A stretch of 21,666 bases of DNA from Adlercreutzia rubneri (GCF_009755265.1 NZ_WPOO01000030.1:1-21666); one strand, 5' to 3'; shown: positions 6,938 to 14,741, numbered from the stretch's first letter. Program-made: numbers and translations. The notes: generated by a model from the letters alone, not told the origin.

Positions 6938-9853
6938 TTAGGCCAGAAGGTCGACGACGTTGAATCCCTCGCCGCTGGCACGGATGACCTCGCCGTTGCC
7001 GAAGCAGCACACCGGTCCGGCCCCGGCGATGGCGTCCACCGAGGAGGCCAGCGCGCGCACGTCATCGATGCCGGCTGCGCGCACCTCCTCGCGCACCCGG
7101 GCCCGGTCTTCCAAGGTGGCGCCGGAGAAGTATAGGCCGTCCTGGCGACGCAAAAGCTCGCGGGCCTTGGCCGGCGCGTCCAGGGAGGCCACCGTGGAGA
7201 CCACGTAGCCGTCCATCTCCGATTCCGTGGGGTTAAAGACGCCGGCGAGCCAGTCGCCGGAGGTGCGGAAGCGCTCGACGGTCTCGTCGATGCGCGGGTC
7301 GCGGTAGGAGTAGAAGCGGCTCGAGCCCGAGCGCGTCGTCTGGAAGCCGGCCCCGTAGGCGCCGCCCTTCACGCGCACCTCCGTCCACAGAAAATCGTAG
7401 GACAGGATGCGCGAGGCCAAAAGCCACGCGCCGCCGTAGGGCTCGCCGAGCAGGCGGCGGTCCCAGCCGCAGGCGGTGTAGGTGACGTCGCTCGCCACGA
7501 CGAAGGCCTCGTGCCCATCCTCAGGCGCCGGCACCGTGAGCGCCGGGGCGCCCGCCATGCCGCCGAAAGGCGAAGACGCCTCCCGGAAGGCAGCGAGCGC
7601 CGCCTCGTCGCCCCCGAAGGAGAGCGTGCAGCCGCCGTCGGTGAACAGGCGGCGGGACAGCTCGGCCAGCTTCGCGGAAAGCTCGCAGGCCCGCTCGTCG
7701 AAGCTCGCGAGCAGCTCCTTCAAGAAGCGGTAGAAACCGACGCCGGAGAGCGCCTCGCGCACCACCCCGGCCGGCAGGTAGTAGGAGGCGACCCGCGCCA
7801 TGGCGGCGCTGTGGCCGGCCGAGGCGAAGGCCTGCTCCATGGCGATGCGCCGCTGGCCCAAGATGTCGCGGATGCGCTCGATGTCGGAGAAATCGGTCTC
7901 GCGCAGCACTTCCTCGGCCAGGTGTGCCGCCCAGGGCACCTCCTCGTCAAGGGCAGAGGAGCCCATGACGAACATCGGCCGCAGCCGCTCGCGGTCCTCG
8001 GCGTCCTCGTGCACTTCAACGGCGAACCCGAGGTTGCCCAGATGGGCCTGGACAAGCGTGTCCAGCTCGGCCGCCGTGTGGCGGGACGTATCCAACTTGC
8101 CGAGCACGCAGGCCAGCACCGTGGCGTAGGGCAGCTCGTCGAAGGCGAGGCCGTCCATGGCGAAGTAGCGGTAGGCGTAGGCGATGCCGCGGCAGGGCAG
8201 ATGGTGGCGGATGAGGCGCCAGGGCCCGCACTCCCCCACCTCCCACATCGCCTCGGCGGGCGCCTCGCCGATATCGGCCCGCGAAAGCTGCGGAAGTTTC
8301 GCGAGGGCCTCCGGCGCGTCCGGCGCCTCCTGGGCCTCGCGCAGCGCGCGCACGGCCTCGCGGATAGACGCGGCCTCGTCCTCGGTGAGCTCGGCGGCCG
8401 CCTCGCGCTCGCCGGCTGCCTCGGCCTCTTCGGCGGCCTCGTCGCTTTCCGTGGGCACCACCTCGGCGCAGGCGCGGTGGTCGTTATCCAGGAACAGCTC
8501 GCGCAAAAGCGCCTCGAAGTACCCCTCCTCCACCTTCTCGCGCAGGCTGGCGAAGACGTCCTCGAAGCGCAGGTAGGCCGCCGGGTCGTCGTCGGAGTAC
8601 AGCCATCCGGCCATGGCGGACATGGCCAGCACCACGCCGTCGGGGTAGCCGAAGTTGCGCTCGCGCATGACGAACTCGGCGTGGGAGAGGGCCGCCCGCA
8701 CCAGCTCGCGGTCGAGCCCGCCCTCGGCGAGGCGCCGGGCCTCGGCCGCAACGATGGCGCGCAGCCTCTCGGCGGCACCGGGCCGGGCGCCCCGCAGGGA
8801 TACCACGGCGAAGGGCTGGGCCACGGAGTCGGCCACGTACCCGATGGCGTCGTCGGCGATGCCCGCGTCGAGCAGCGCCCGCTTCAGGGGCGACTCGTTG
8901 GCCCCCATGATGGCGTCCATCAAAATGTCGGCGGCCACAATGCGCTCGCGCTCGGCGGCGCGCCCGATGACGAAGCCCACGGCGGCGCAGGCGTTCTCCG
9001 GCGCGGTGGCCATGGGCACGACAACCGGCGCGGGAGCCACGGGGGCCTGCAGCCCGAGCGGGTTGATGTCCAGCGGCCCGCGCTCTTTCGCGGCCAGCGG
9101 CGCCAAATAGCGCTCGTCTAGAAAGCCGAGGAAGCGGTCGGCATCCAGGTTGCCGTATAGGATGATGTAGGCGTTGTCGGGACGGTAGTGGCGCCGATGG
9201 TTCTCGAGAAAGCCCTCGTAGGTGAGCGTTGGGATTGCCGCCGGCGTGCCGCCAGACTCGAAACGGTAGGTCGTGTCCGGGAACAGCGCCGCCGACAGCC
9301 CGTCGTAGAGCACGGAATCGGGCTCGGAGAGCGCGCCTTTCATCTCGTTGTACACGACGCCGTTCACCACAAGGCGCTCGCCTTCTCCCTCCCCTTCCAG
9401 CTCGCGGTGCCAGCCCTCCTGCTGGAAGATGACGGGGCGCCGGTAGATGTCGGGGTGGAAGACCGCGTCCAGGTAGACGTCCATGAGGTTGACGAGATCC
9501 TGCTCGTTGGTGGACGCCACGGGGTACATGGTCTTGTCCGGGAAGGTCATGGCGTTTAAGAACGTCTGCATGGAGGTCTTCAGCAAATTGACGAAGGGCT
9601 CCTTCACCGGGAACTTCTCCGATCCGCACAGCACCGAGTGCTCCAAAATGTGGAACACGCCGGTGTCGTCGGCGGCCGGGGTCTTGAAGGTGATGGAGAA
9701 GGCCTTGTTGGCGTCGTCGTTCTCGATGAACATGAGGCGGGCGCCGGAGGCGGCGTGATGCATGAGGTGCACCGTGCCCTCCACCTCACTTATCGGCTCG
9801 CTTTTCACGGCGGTAAAGCCGTGGGAGGCGGCCACCTGTTCCAAATCGGTCAT
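6938..9853 (-). CDS. PreP-like M16C zinc metallopeptidase (insulinase family)
   Basis: This 971-residue peptidase is the usual size for the M16C/presequence-protease group, which closes two M16 halves around small unfolded peptides. The inverted zinc motif HILEH (H68, E71, H72) is intact and the third ligand is the Glu in VVYNEMKG (E170). Other family marks are LCGSEKFPVKEPFVNLLK and AMTFPDKTMYPVAS. The second half is catalytically silent, as expected. An Ala/Glu-rich linker (about 460-520) joins the halves. No signal peptide is visible, so it is probably cytosolic and degrades peptides there. The start ATG has AAAGGAAG upstream. It diverges from sufC across 216 bp. A TAGAAT at 9941-9946 may be its -10, though with a poor -35. 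Confidence 0.93.
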   Translation of the reverse strand: MTDLEQVAASHGFTAVKSEPISEVEGTVHLMHHAASGARLMFIENDDANKAFSITFKTPAADDTGVFHILEHSVLCGSEKFPVKEPFVNLLKTSMQTFLNAMTFPDKTMYPVASTNEQDLVNLMDVYLDAVFHPDIYRRPVIFQQEGWHRELEGEGEGERLVVNGVVYNEMKGALSEPDSVLYDGLSAALFPDTTYRFESGGTPAAIPTLTYEGFLENHRRHYRPDNAYIILYGNLDADRFLGFLDERYLAPLAAKERGPLDINPLGLQAPVAPAPVVVPMATAPENACAAVGFVIGRAAERERIVAADILMDAIMGANESPLKRALLDAGIADDAIGYVADSVAQPFAVVSLRGARPGAAERLRAIVAAEARRLAEGGLDRELVRAALSHAEFVMRERNFGYPDGVVLAMSAMAGWLYSDDDPAAYLRFEDVFASLREKVEEGYFEALLRELFLDNDHRACAEVVPTESDEAAEEAEAAGEREAAAELTEDEAASIREAVRALREAQEAPDAPEALAKLPQLSRADIGEAPAEAMWEVGECGPWRLIRHHLPCRGIAYAYRYFAMDGLAFDELPYATVLACVLGKLDTSRHTAAELDTLVQAHLGNLGFAVEVHEDAEDRERLRPMFVMGSSALDEEVPWAAHLAEEVLRETDFSDIERIRDILGQRRIAMEQAFASAGHSAAMARVASYYLPAGVVREALSGVGFYRFLKELLASFDERACELSAKLAELSRRLFTDGGCTLSFGGDEAALAAFREASSPFGGMAGAPALTVPAPEDGHEAFVVASDVTYTACGWDRRLLGEPYGGAWLLASRILSYDFLWTEVRVKGGAYGAGFQTTRSGSSRFYSYRDPRIDETVERFRTSGDWLAGVFNPTESEMDGYVVSTVASLDAPAKARELLRRQDGLYFSGATLEDRARVREEVRAAGIDDVRALASSVDAIAGAGPVCCFGNGEVIRASGEGFNVVDLLA

Positions 9854-10017
9854 GGTCTGTCTTCCTTTCGAAGGGTTCCTGCGAAGGGCCCCGCGACCGG
9901 CCCTGGCGGCCCGGCGCGGAGCAACGGAGTGTTCGTGAGTATTCTACCCGTCCGCGCGTCGCCGTTTCCAACCAATATGGTGTCGTTATGATTTCTCCGC
10001 GACGGGGGAATTTTCGC

Positions 10018-10023
10018 TATAAT
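10018..10023 (+). promoter_or_regulatory. -10 box of the suf operon promoter
   Basis: A perfect TATAAT lies 46 bp before the sufC ATG. No good -35 is seen at 16-18 bp spacing (the region reads CTCCGC), which suggests activator dependence or another sigma factor. No inverted repeat clearly marking an Fe-S sensing repressor is seen around it. Confidence 0.55.
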
Positions 10024-10069
10024 CAGCCCCGAACTATCTAGACGAGACGAGACAGATACGGAGTATCCC

Positions 10070-10846
10070 ATGCTCGAACTTAAGAACCTGGTGTTCGAGG
10101 TGCCGGCCGACGACGGGGGCACCAAGCGCATCATCGACGATCTCTCCCTGACCATTCCCGACGACCGCTTCACGGTCATCACCGGACCCAACGGCGGCGG
10201 CAAGTCCACGCTCGCCAAGCTCATCATGGGCATCGAGGAGCCCACGAGCGGCCAGATCCTCTTCAACGGCGAGGACATCACGGACAAATCCATCACCGAG
10301 CGCGCCCGCCTCGGCATCGGCTACGGCTTCCAGCAGCCGGCCCGCTTCCGCGGCATGAAGGTGAAGAAGTTGCTCGACATCGCCGCCGGCAAGAAGCTGC
10401 CCATGCTCGCCTGCAACGAGTACCTCTCGAAGGTGGGCCTGTGCTCGGCGAGCTACCTCACCCGCGAGGTGGACAAGTCGCTGTCGGGCGGCGAGGTGAA
10501 GCGCATCGAGATCGCCACCATTTTGGCCCGCGACCCGAAGCTGGCCATCTACGACGAGCCCGAGGCCGGCATCGATTTGTGGAGCTTCGACAGGCTCACC
10601 GAGACGTTCCGCGACATCCACGAGGCCCGCGACGGGCGCTCCATCGTCATCATCTCGCACCAGGAGCGCATCATCTCGCTGGCCGACGAGATCGTGCTTC
10701 TGCGCGACGGCCAGGTGGCCGAGACGGGCACGCCGGCCGAGCTCATGCCGCGGCTCGGGTTCGCGGCCCGCAGCCTGGACGATCACGGCTGCCCGCTTTC
10801 CACCCCCACCGAGCTGCACCTAACCGAGATCCCCACCACCTGCTAG
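10070..10846 (+). CDS. sufC: SufC-like Fe-S cluster assembly ATPase
   Basis: This 258-residue soluble ABC-type ATPase powers the SufB/SufD-type scaffold during iron-sulfur cluster assembly. Motifs: Walker A GPNGGGKST (39-47), Q-loop in YGFQQPARFRG, signature LSGGE (138-142) followed by VKRIEIA as in SufC, Walker B LAIYDEPEAGID (158-169), and H-loop SHQ (H197). EPEAGIDLWS replaces the EXDSGLD common in canonical SufC, which places it with the archaeal/anaerobe-type SufC. No membrane permease is encoded nearby. The scaffold gene follows after 10 bp, so the two form an operon. No sufS, sufU, sufD or sufR lies in the window, so the sulfur donor must be encoded elsewhere. Confidence 0.92.
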   Translation: MLELKNLVFEVPADDGGTKRIIDDLSLTIPDDRFTVITGPNGGGKSTLAKLIMGIEEPTSGQILFNGEDITDKSITERARLGIGYGFQQPARFRGMKVKKLLDIAAGKKLPMLACNEYLSKVGLCSASYLTREVDKSLSGGEVKRIEIATILARDPKLAIYDEPEAGIDLWSFDRLTETFRDIHEARDGRSIVIISHQERIISLADEIVLLRDGQVAETGTPAELMPRLGFAARSLDDHGCPLSTPTELHLTEIPTTC

Positions 10847-10856
10847 AGGAGCTATC

Positions 10857-11786
10857 ATGACCGTTGATCTTTCCCCCATCGACGAGAACCTGCTCGCCGA
10901 GATCGCCAATATGCACGGCATGCCGAAGGGCGCCTTCAACGTGCGCAAGGACGGCGAACTGGTCGAGCGCCATTCCTCGGCCTACATCGACATTTCCACC
11001 AAGACCGACAACCCCGGCATCGACATCCGCATCGCGGACGGCACCAAGGGCGAGACGGTGTACATCCCCGTCATCGTGACGAAGTCGGGCTTGAAGGACG
11101 TCGTGTACAACACCTTCTACGTGGGCGAGAACTGCGACATCACCATCATCGCCGGCTGCGGCATCCACAACGATTCCCACGACGCCTCCGAGCACGACGG
11201 CATCCACAGCTTCTATCTGGGGAAGAACAGCCGCGTACGCTACGTGGAGAAGCACTACGGCGAGGGCGATGGCTCAGGCGAGCGCATCCTGAACCCCACC
11301 ACCAACGTGTACATGGAGGAGGGCTCCTCCTGCGAGATGGAGATGGTACAGCTGCGCGGCGTCACCTCCACCGTGCGCGACACCAACGCCGAGCTGGGCG
11401 CGGACGCCAAGCTCGTACTCACCGAGAAGCTGCTCACCCACGGCAACCAGACCGCCATTTCCAACATGAAGGTGGAGCTGAAGGGCGAGGGCTCTTCCGT
11501 GCAGGTGATCTCCCGCTCGGTGGCCCAGGACGACTCCGTGCAGGTGTTCAACCCGCTCGTCATCGGCGAGTGCGCCTGCCGCGGGCACGTGCAGTGCGAC
11601 GCCATCATCATGGGCAACGCCAAGGTGAAGGCCATCCCCGGCATCGAGGCCGCCAGCGAGGACGCCATGCTCGTCCACGAGGCCGCCATCGGCAAGATCG
11701 CCGGCGACCAGATCGTGAAGCTCATGACGCTGGGCCTCACCGAGGAAGAGGCCGAGGCCGAGATCCTGGACGACTTCTTGAGCTAG
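10857..11786 (+). CDS. SufB/SufD-family Fe-S cluster scaffold
   Basis: This 309-residue scaffold protein works with SufC. It is much shorter than canonical SufB (about 470 residues), essentially the beta-helix core plus the C-terminal helices. Family marks are KDVVYNTFYVG, AGCGIHND...HDGIHSF (Cys101 and several His), GECACRGHVQCDAI (Cys239, Cys241, Cys247), AIPGI and VHEAAIGKI (His274), ending LTEEEAEAEILDDFL. The Cys and His residues are plausible cluster ligands; which are used is inference. The start ATG has AGAGGAG 6 nt upstream and lies 10 bp after sufC. With SufC alone beside it, this looks like a minimal two-component SUF-like system in which one protein fills both the SufB and SufD places. 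A strong terminator follows. Confidence 0.9.
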   Translation: MTVDLSPIDENLLAEIANMHGMPKGAFNVRKDGELVERHSSAYIDISTKTDNPGIDIRIADGTKGETVYIPVIVTKSGLKDVVYNTFYVGENCDITIIAGCGIHNDSHDASEHDGIHSFYLGKNSRVRYVEKHYGEGDGSGERILNPTTNVYMEEGSSCEMEMVQLRGVTSTVRDTNAELGADAKLVLTEKLLTHGNQTAISNMKVELKGEGSSVQVISRSVAQDDSVQVFNPLVIGECACRGHVQCDAIIMGNAKVKAIPGIEAASEDAMLVHEAAIGKIAGDQIVKLMTLGLTEEEAEAEILDDFLS

Positions 11787-11823
11787 GCGCTGGCGCACCG
11801 CCGCACCCGCATCACCATCGAAC

Positions 11824-11859
11824 GAGGGCGGTTCCCGAAGGAGCCGCCCTCTTCTTTTT
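11824..11859 (+). terminator. Rho-independent terminator of sufC-sufB
   Basis: GAGGGCGGTTCC (11824-11835), a CGAA tetraloop and GGAGCCGCCCTC (11840-11851) form a 12-bp stem with one G-U pair, followed by TTCTTTTT. It lies 37 bp after the stop codon. Confidence 0.92.
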
Positions 11860-11860
11860 G

Positions 11861-12005
11861 CAAACCGCAGCCCGAGGCGGGTTTTTGCCACTGCGAGCAT
11901 CGTGCTACGACATTTTCGGCCCTCGGGCTGCGGGTGAAACGACAAAAAGAGCCCTCGGGCTGCGGATTCAGCGCTTCAACCCGCAGCCCGAGGGCCACTT
12001 TTGTC
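11861..12005. repeat. Four-copy palindromic repeat cluster (BIME-like)
   Basis: The core CCGCAGCCCGAGG(G) or its complement occurs four times: 11865-11877 (+), 11920-11934 (-), 11952-11965 (-) and 11980-11994 (+). Beyond the core the copies share an A-run block, GACAAAA or close, about 3 bp to one side. Copies 1/2 and 3/4 each form an inverted pair. The 3/4 pair is the best: 11941-11965 matches the complement of 11981-12005 at 22 of 25 positions around a 15-nt loop. The A and T runs at the ends mean that this second pair should terminate transcription from both sides, serving the suf operon (second stop) and the solute-binding lipoprotein gene, which converge here. Confidence 0.8.
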
Positions 12006-12070
12006 ATTCGTCCGTACAGCTGAGGCTCATCTTCCCGAAAGCGGGACTCAGTGCATTGAAGGAAAGGACA

Positions 12071-13138
12071 CTATTCGGCCGCGTCCTCGTCGCCGGAACT
12101 GCCGGAGTCGCCTGCATCGCCGGAGTCCTCGCTACCAGAATCGTCGCCGCTACCGGTATCGCCGGACTCATCGGAGCCGTCCGACGAGTCGCCGGAACCG
12201 GTGTCTTCGGAGCCCGTGTCTCCCGAGTCGCCGGTGTCGGCATCACCGCTGTCGGAATCGCCCACGTCCTCGCTATCGGAACCCGTGGCGGCGTCGGCGG
12301 CGGAGGCGGTCAGATCGCTGACGACGGTGAGATCGCCCAGGGCCACGGTGGTGCCGAGCCACTTGCGCTCAATGACGTTGATGGTGCCGTCGCTCACCAG
12401 GCGCGCGAGCACGTCGCCGGCGGCCGTCTGCAAATCGACGTTCTCGTTCGAGACGCCCATGCAGTAGCCGGTCGGCGACATGAGCATGGCGACGATGGAC
12501 ACGTCGAGCCCCTGGCCATGGGCCGCGTACAGGCCGATGACAGCGTCGGCGGCCACGTACTGCACGCTTCCGGCCTCAAGCGCCTCAAAGGCCTCCTTCA
12601 GGCTGTCGGTGGGCGTGAGGCTGGACTCGCCGAACCCGTTGGAGACGGCCCAGGCGCTCTTCGAGGAAACTTGGGCGGCGAAGGTGGCACCGGAATCCTG
12701 GGTGGGAGTGCCCGCGTCGGGGCTCAGCGCGAACAGGGCGATGCCCGTGGGCAGGTAGGAGGCCGAGCGCCAGAAATCGCCGTCGCTCGCGGAGTCGTCG
12801 ATGCCGAGCACCACGTCCACCGTGCCGTTGGCGAGTGCCCCGGCCGGGTCGCTGCCCACATCCACCACCGACAGCTTCAGCCCCAGCTCGTCGGCGAGAG
12901 CCGCGGCGATGTCCACGTCGATTCCGATGATCTTGCCGCTGCCCATACCGGCCAGAGGCGGGTTCTCGGTGTTGACGCCCACGCGCAGGGTGCCCTCCTC
13001 GCCGATGACCGGGGGCGCCACCTCGGCGGACTTCAGCTCCGGCTGATAGGTGCCCGATCCAGTGCATCCGGCCAGGCCGAACAGGCCGACCGCGAGCAGC
13101 GCCGCAAAGGCAACCGCAACGAACGAACGCTTTCTCAC
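12071..13138 (-). CDS. Family-3 solute-binding lipoprotein with acidic Ser/Asp/Gly tail
   Basis: This 355-residue protein resembles the periplasmic-type binding proteins of amino-acid (PAAT) ABC importers. A signal peptide ends in the lipobox LAGC (Cys25), predicting a lipid anchor. The SBP_bac_3 body runs TLRVGVNTENPPLAG, IIGIDVDIAAALADELGLKL, GTVDVVLGIDDS, Y-V-A-A-D-A-V and NVIERKWLG. The last 77 residues or so (about 279-355) are almost only Ser, Asp, Gly, Glu, Ala and Thr, an unusual addition that may be a flexible linker or Ca-binding/wall-spanning tail. No permease or ATPase gene is adjacent, so it is an orphan binding protein. It starts at GTG 13138 with GGAGG 5 nt upstream; an ATG two bases earlier on that strand is out of frame and meets a stop at once. 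Confidence 0.88.
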   Translation of the reverse strand: MRKRSFVAVAFAALLAVGLFGLAGCTGSGTYQPELKSAEVAPPVIGEEGTLRVGVNTENPPLAGMGSGKIIGIDVDIAAALADELGLKLSVVDVGSDPAGALANGTVDVVLGIDDSASDGDFWRSASYLPTGIALFALSPDAGTPTQDSGATFAAQVSSKSAWAVSNGFGESSLTPTDSLKEAFEALEAGSVQYVAADAVIGLYAAHGQGLDVSIVAMLMSPTGYCMGVSNENVDLQTAAGDVLARLVSDGTINVIERKWLGTTVALGDLTVVSDLTASAADAATGSDSEDVGDSDSGDADTGDSGDTGSEDTGSGDSSDGSDESGDTGSGDDSGSEDSGDAGDSGSSGDEDAAE

Positions 13139-13488
13139 ATCATCCTCCGTCTAATTCAATCGGTACGTTGCCTCTTTCGACTGACCTAGTCTTTGACCCC
13201 ACACTCGCGCACCGGGGCGTTCGCTTGCGCTAGTAGCCCTCTCGCCCGTCACGGCGTCCGTGCCGCGAAAATGTCAGCGGGCGGTGCGACTTACCTCTAG
13301 GATACGCCATGCTCACGGCGGGCAACGCCCACGCGCTTACGTGGATCCTTTCGACCGCATCTGCCATGGACTTGGAAAGACGTCGCGTCTCTCCGCAACT
13401 ACAGACCCGAAAGAAGCATCGCTAAGTGTAGCAGAAGTGGGCTTAGACGGGGCAAAGCCCCGCAGAACCTACGAAGTGCGAAAGCCGT

Positions 13489-13537
13489 GCGGTCGGCGCG
13501 GGGCGCGGGATGAGACGCGAACGCGGTCGGCGCGGGG
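13489..13537. repeat. 15-bp direct repeat upstream of comF
   Basis: GCGGTCGGCGCGGGG occurs at 13489-13503 and again at 13523-13537, a 34-bp period (about three helical turns). The flanks differ. It lies 58-106 bp before the comF ATG, so it could be a pair of regulator sites or a small duplication. Confidence 0.5.
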
Positions 13538-13582
13538 AACGAAACGGGACATTCCCGCGTCATTTCCACGGTCGTGCGCGCG

Positions 13583-13588
13583 TAGACT
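13583..13588 (+). promoter_or_regulatory. Possible -10 of a leaderless comF transcript
   Basis: TAGACT lies only 6 bp before the ATG at 13595, so a transcript from it would begin at or next to the start codon. No Shine-Dalgarno is visible before that ATG. The -35 region is poor. Confidence 0.4.
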
Positions 13589-13594
13589 GCCCCC

Positions 13595-14425
13595 ATGAAG
13601 CCGATGAAAGGACAGATGGCGCTCTTCGATGAGCGAACGCCGGCGAAGAGCCGTCGGGAGGGCGCGGCCGCGAAACACGCCGCTCCCTCCCGCCGCCTGC
13701 GCGCGGACTGGCGCGCCGCGCGCGACTTCGCCGCGGACATGGTGGCCGAGACGCTCTACCCCACCCGCTGCGCGGTGTGCGATAAGCCCGGCGCGGTGCT
13801 GTGCGGCTCCTGTGCCGCGGCGCTCCCCTACATCGACGCGCTGACGGCCTGCCCGCGCTGCGGCGCGCCCTTCGGCGTCGTGCAGTGCTCGGAGTGCACG
13901 TCCGTGCTGATGGAGCCCTTCGGCTACAAGGAGCCGCCCTACGACGAGATGGCGAGCGCCCTCGTGCTTACCGAGGCCGTCCGCCGCATTGTAACGGTGT
14001 ACAAGGATCAGAACGAGCGCGGCCTGGCACGGCCCATGGCCCAGATCATGGCCCGCTACCTGCCGCCCCGCTGGATGGGCGCAGCGCCGGTCGTCACCTT
14101 CGTGCCCGCCACGGCCGCCGCCCGGCGGCGGCGCGGCTTCGACCATGCCGAGCATCTGGCCCGCGAGTTGTCGTTCATCGCCGGGCTGGACTTCGCCCCT
14201 CTGCTCGTGGCCGCCCGCAGCCGCGACCAGCGGAAGCTGGGGCGGACGGGACGCATCGGCAACATGAGGCATTCGCTCACCGCGCTGGCCGGCGCCAGCA
14301 TGCCCGCCGCCGTCATCGTCGTGGACGACGTGTGCACCACCGGTGCCACGTTGTTCGCCGCCACCGAGGCCCTGCGCACCGCCGGTGCCAAGATCGTCTG
14401 GTGCCTCACGTTCGCGCGAACCTAG
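13595..14425 (+). CDS. comF: ComF family phosphoribosyltransferase-like protein
   Basis: This 276-residue protein is of the ComF type, linked in naturally competent bacteria to late DNA uptake or processing, and also widespread in bacteria not known to be competent. An N-terminal zinc-ribbon region has four CxxC pairs (C59/C62, C70/C73, C86/C89, C98/C101). The phosphoribosyltransferase core ends in the PRPP-binding motif VIVVDDVCTTGAT (240-252). The first 50 residues are basic and not conserved. Start choice is open: ATG 13595 lacks an SD but sits behind a -10-like box (leaderless option), while in-frame ATG 13616 has AAAGGA only 3 nt upstream. No other competence gene is adjacent. Confidence 0.88.
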   Translation: MKPMKGQMALFDERTPAKSRREGAAAKHAAPSRRLRADWRAARDFAADMVAETLYPTRCAVCDKPGAVLCGSCAAALPYIDALTACPRCGAPFGVVQCSECTSVLMEPFGYKEPPYDEMASALVLTEAVRRIVTVYKDQNERGLARPMAQIMARYLPPRWMGAAPVVTFVPATAAARRRRGFDHAEHLARELSFIAGLDFAPLLVAARSRDQRKLGRTGRIGNMRHSLTALAGASMPAAVIVVDDVCTTGATLFAATEALRTAGAKIVWCLTFART

Positions 14426-14741
14426 GACGCAGCCTTTCGCCCCGAGGATACATAAGAAGCATCCTCGGGGCGGGGAGCTGGCCGACCCCGCCCGTTTCGC
14501 TACCTTAGGCAACGGGAGAAAGGCAGGCAAATGGACCTTTGCGATTGGGTTCGTTTTGCGGCTTGCTTGCTGAACCTGATGGCTCGAATCCGCGAGTACG
14601 CGGATTCGAGCCGAAAGGCAAGGCGGGCACGTCATGCAAGACGGCCCAAATAACAAACGGTTCAGGGGAGATTTCACTGGCCAGTGGCTCCCCTCGAGCC
14701 TGCCTTATATTCTAGCAAGCATCGCTAGAAAATGAAAGGAG
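14426..14741. other. Hairpin-rich intergenic region after comF
   Basis: These 316 bp separate the convergent comF and membrane glycosyltransferase genes and contain no convincing gene. Four inverted repeats follow one another: a perfect 12-bp stem (14438-14449/14461-14472) 12 bp after the comF stop, with no U-tract; a perfect 14-bp stem with an AGTA loop (14581-14594/14599-14612); AGGGGAG/CTCCCCT enclosing the palindrome CACTGGCCAGTG (14664-14694); and TTCTAGC/GCTAGAA (14710-14716/14724-14730) near the glycosyltransferase stop. They may serve as transcript ends for the two genes or form a non-coding RNA. No standard tRNA can be folded. Confidence 0.55.

Larger units (their letters stand above)
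13141..13594. other. Intergenic region between divergent lipoprotein gene and comF
   Basis: These 454 bp have no convincing gene; the open frames here lack ribosome sites and family resemblance. The region holds a hairpin CGGGGC-AAA-GCCCCG (13448-13462), a 15-bp direct repeat (13489-13503 and 13523-13537) and a possible -10 for comF (13583-13588). I found no tRNA, tmRNA, SRP or RNase P signature on either strand. Promoter elements for the minus-strand lipoprotein gene are not clear. Confidence 0.5.

Noticed and set aside
5156..7135. Long plus-strand open frame (659 codons) opposite the membrane-protein genes
   Set aside because: It is antisense to three better-supported genes with SDs and a promoter, spans their ends and gaps, and has the Gly/His/Arg/Val-rich make-up of a high-GC shadow frame.
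7511..9121. 536-codon plus-strand frame opposite the M16C peptidase
   Set aside because: The peptidase with its intact HILEH motif occupies the other strand; this frame has no family resemblance and shadow-type composition.
11570..13189. 539-codon plus-strand frame across the repeat cluster and lipoprotein gene
   Set aside because: It runs through a terminator, a palindromic repeat cluster and the antisense of a lipoprotein with signal peptide and SD.
14581..14612. GGCTCGAATCC resembling a tRNA T-arm
   Set aside because: The rest of a cloverleaf cannot be built on either strand; the segment is a plain 14-bp hairpin.
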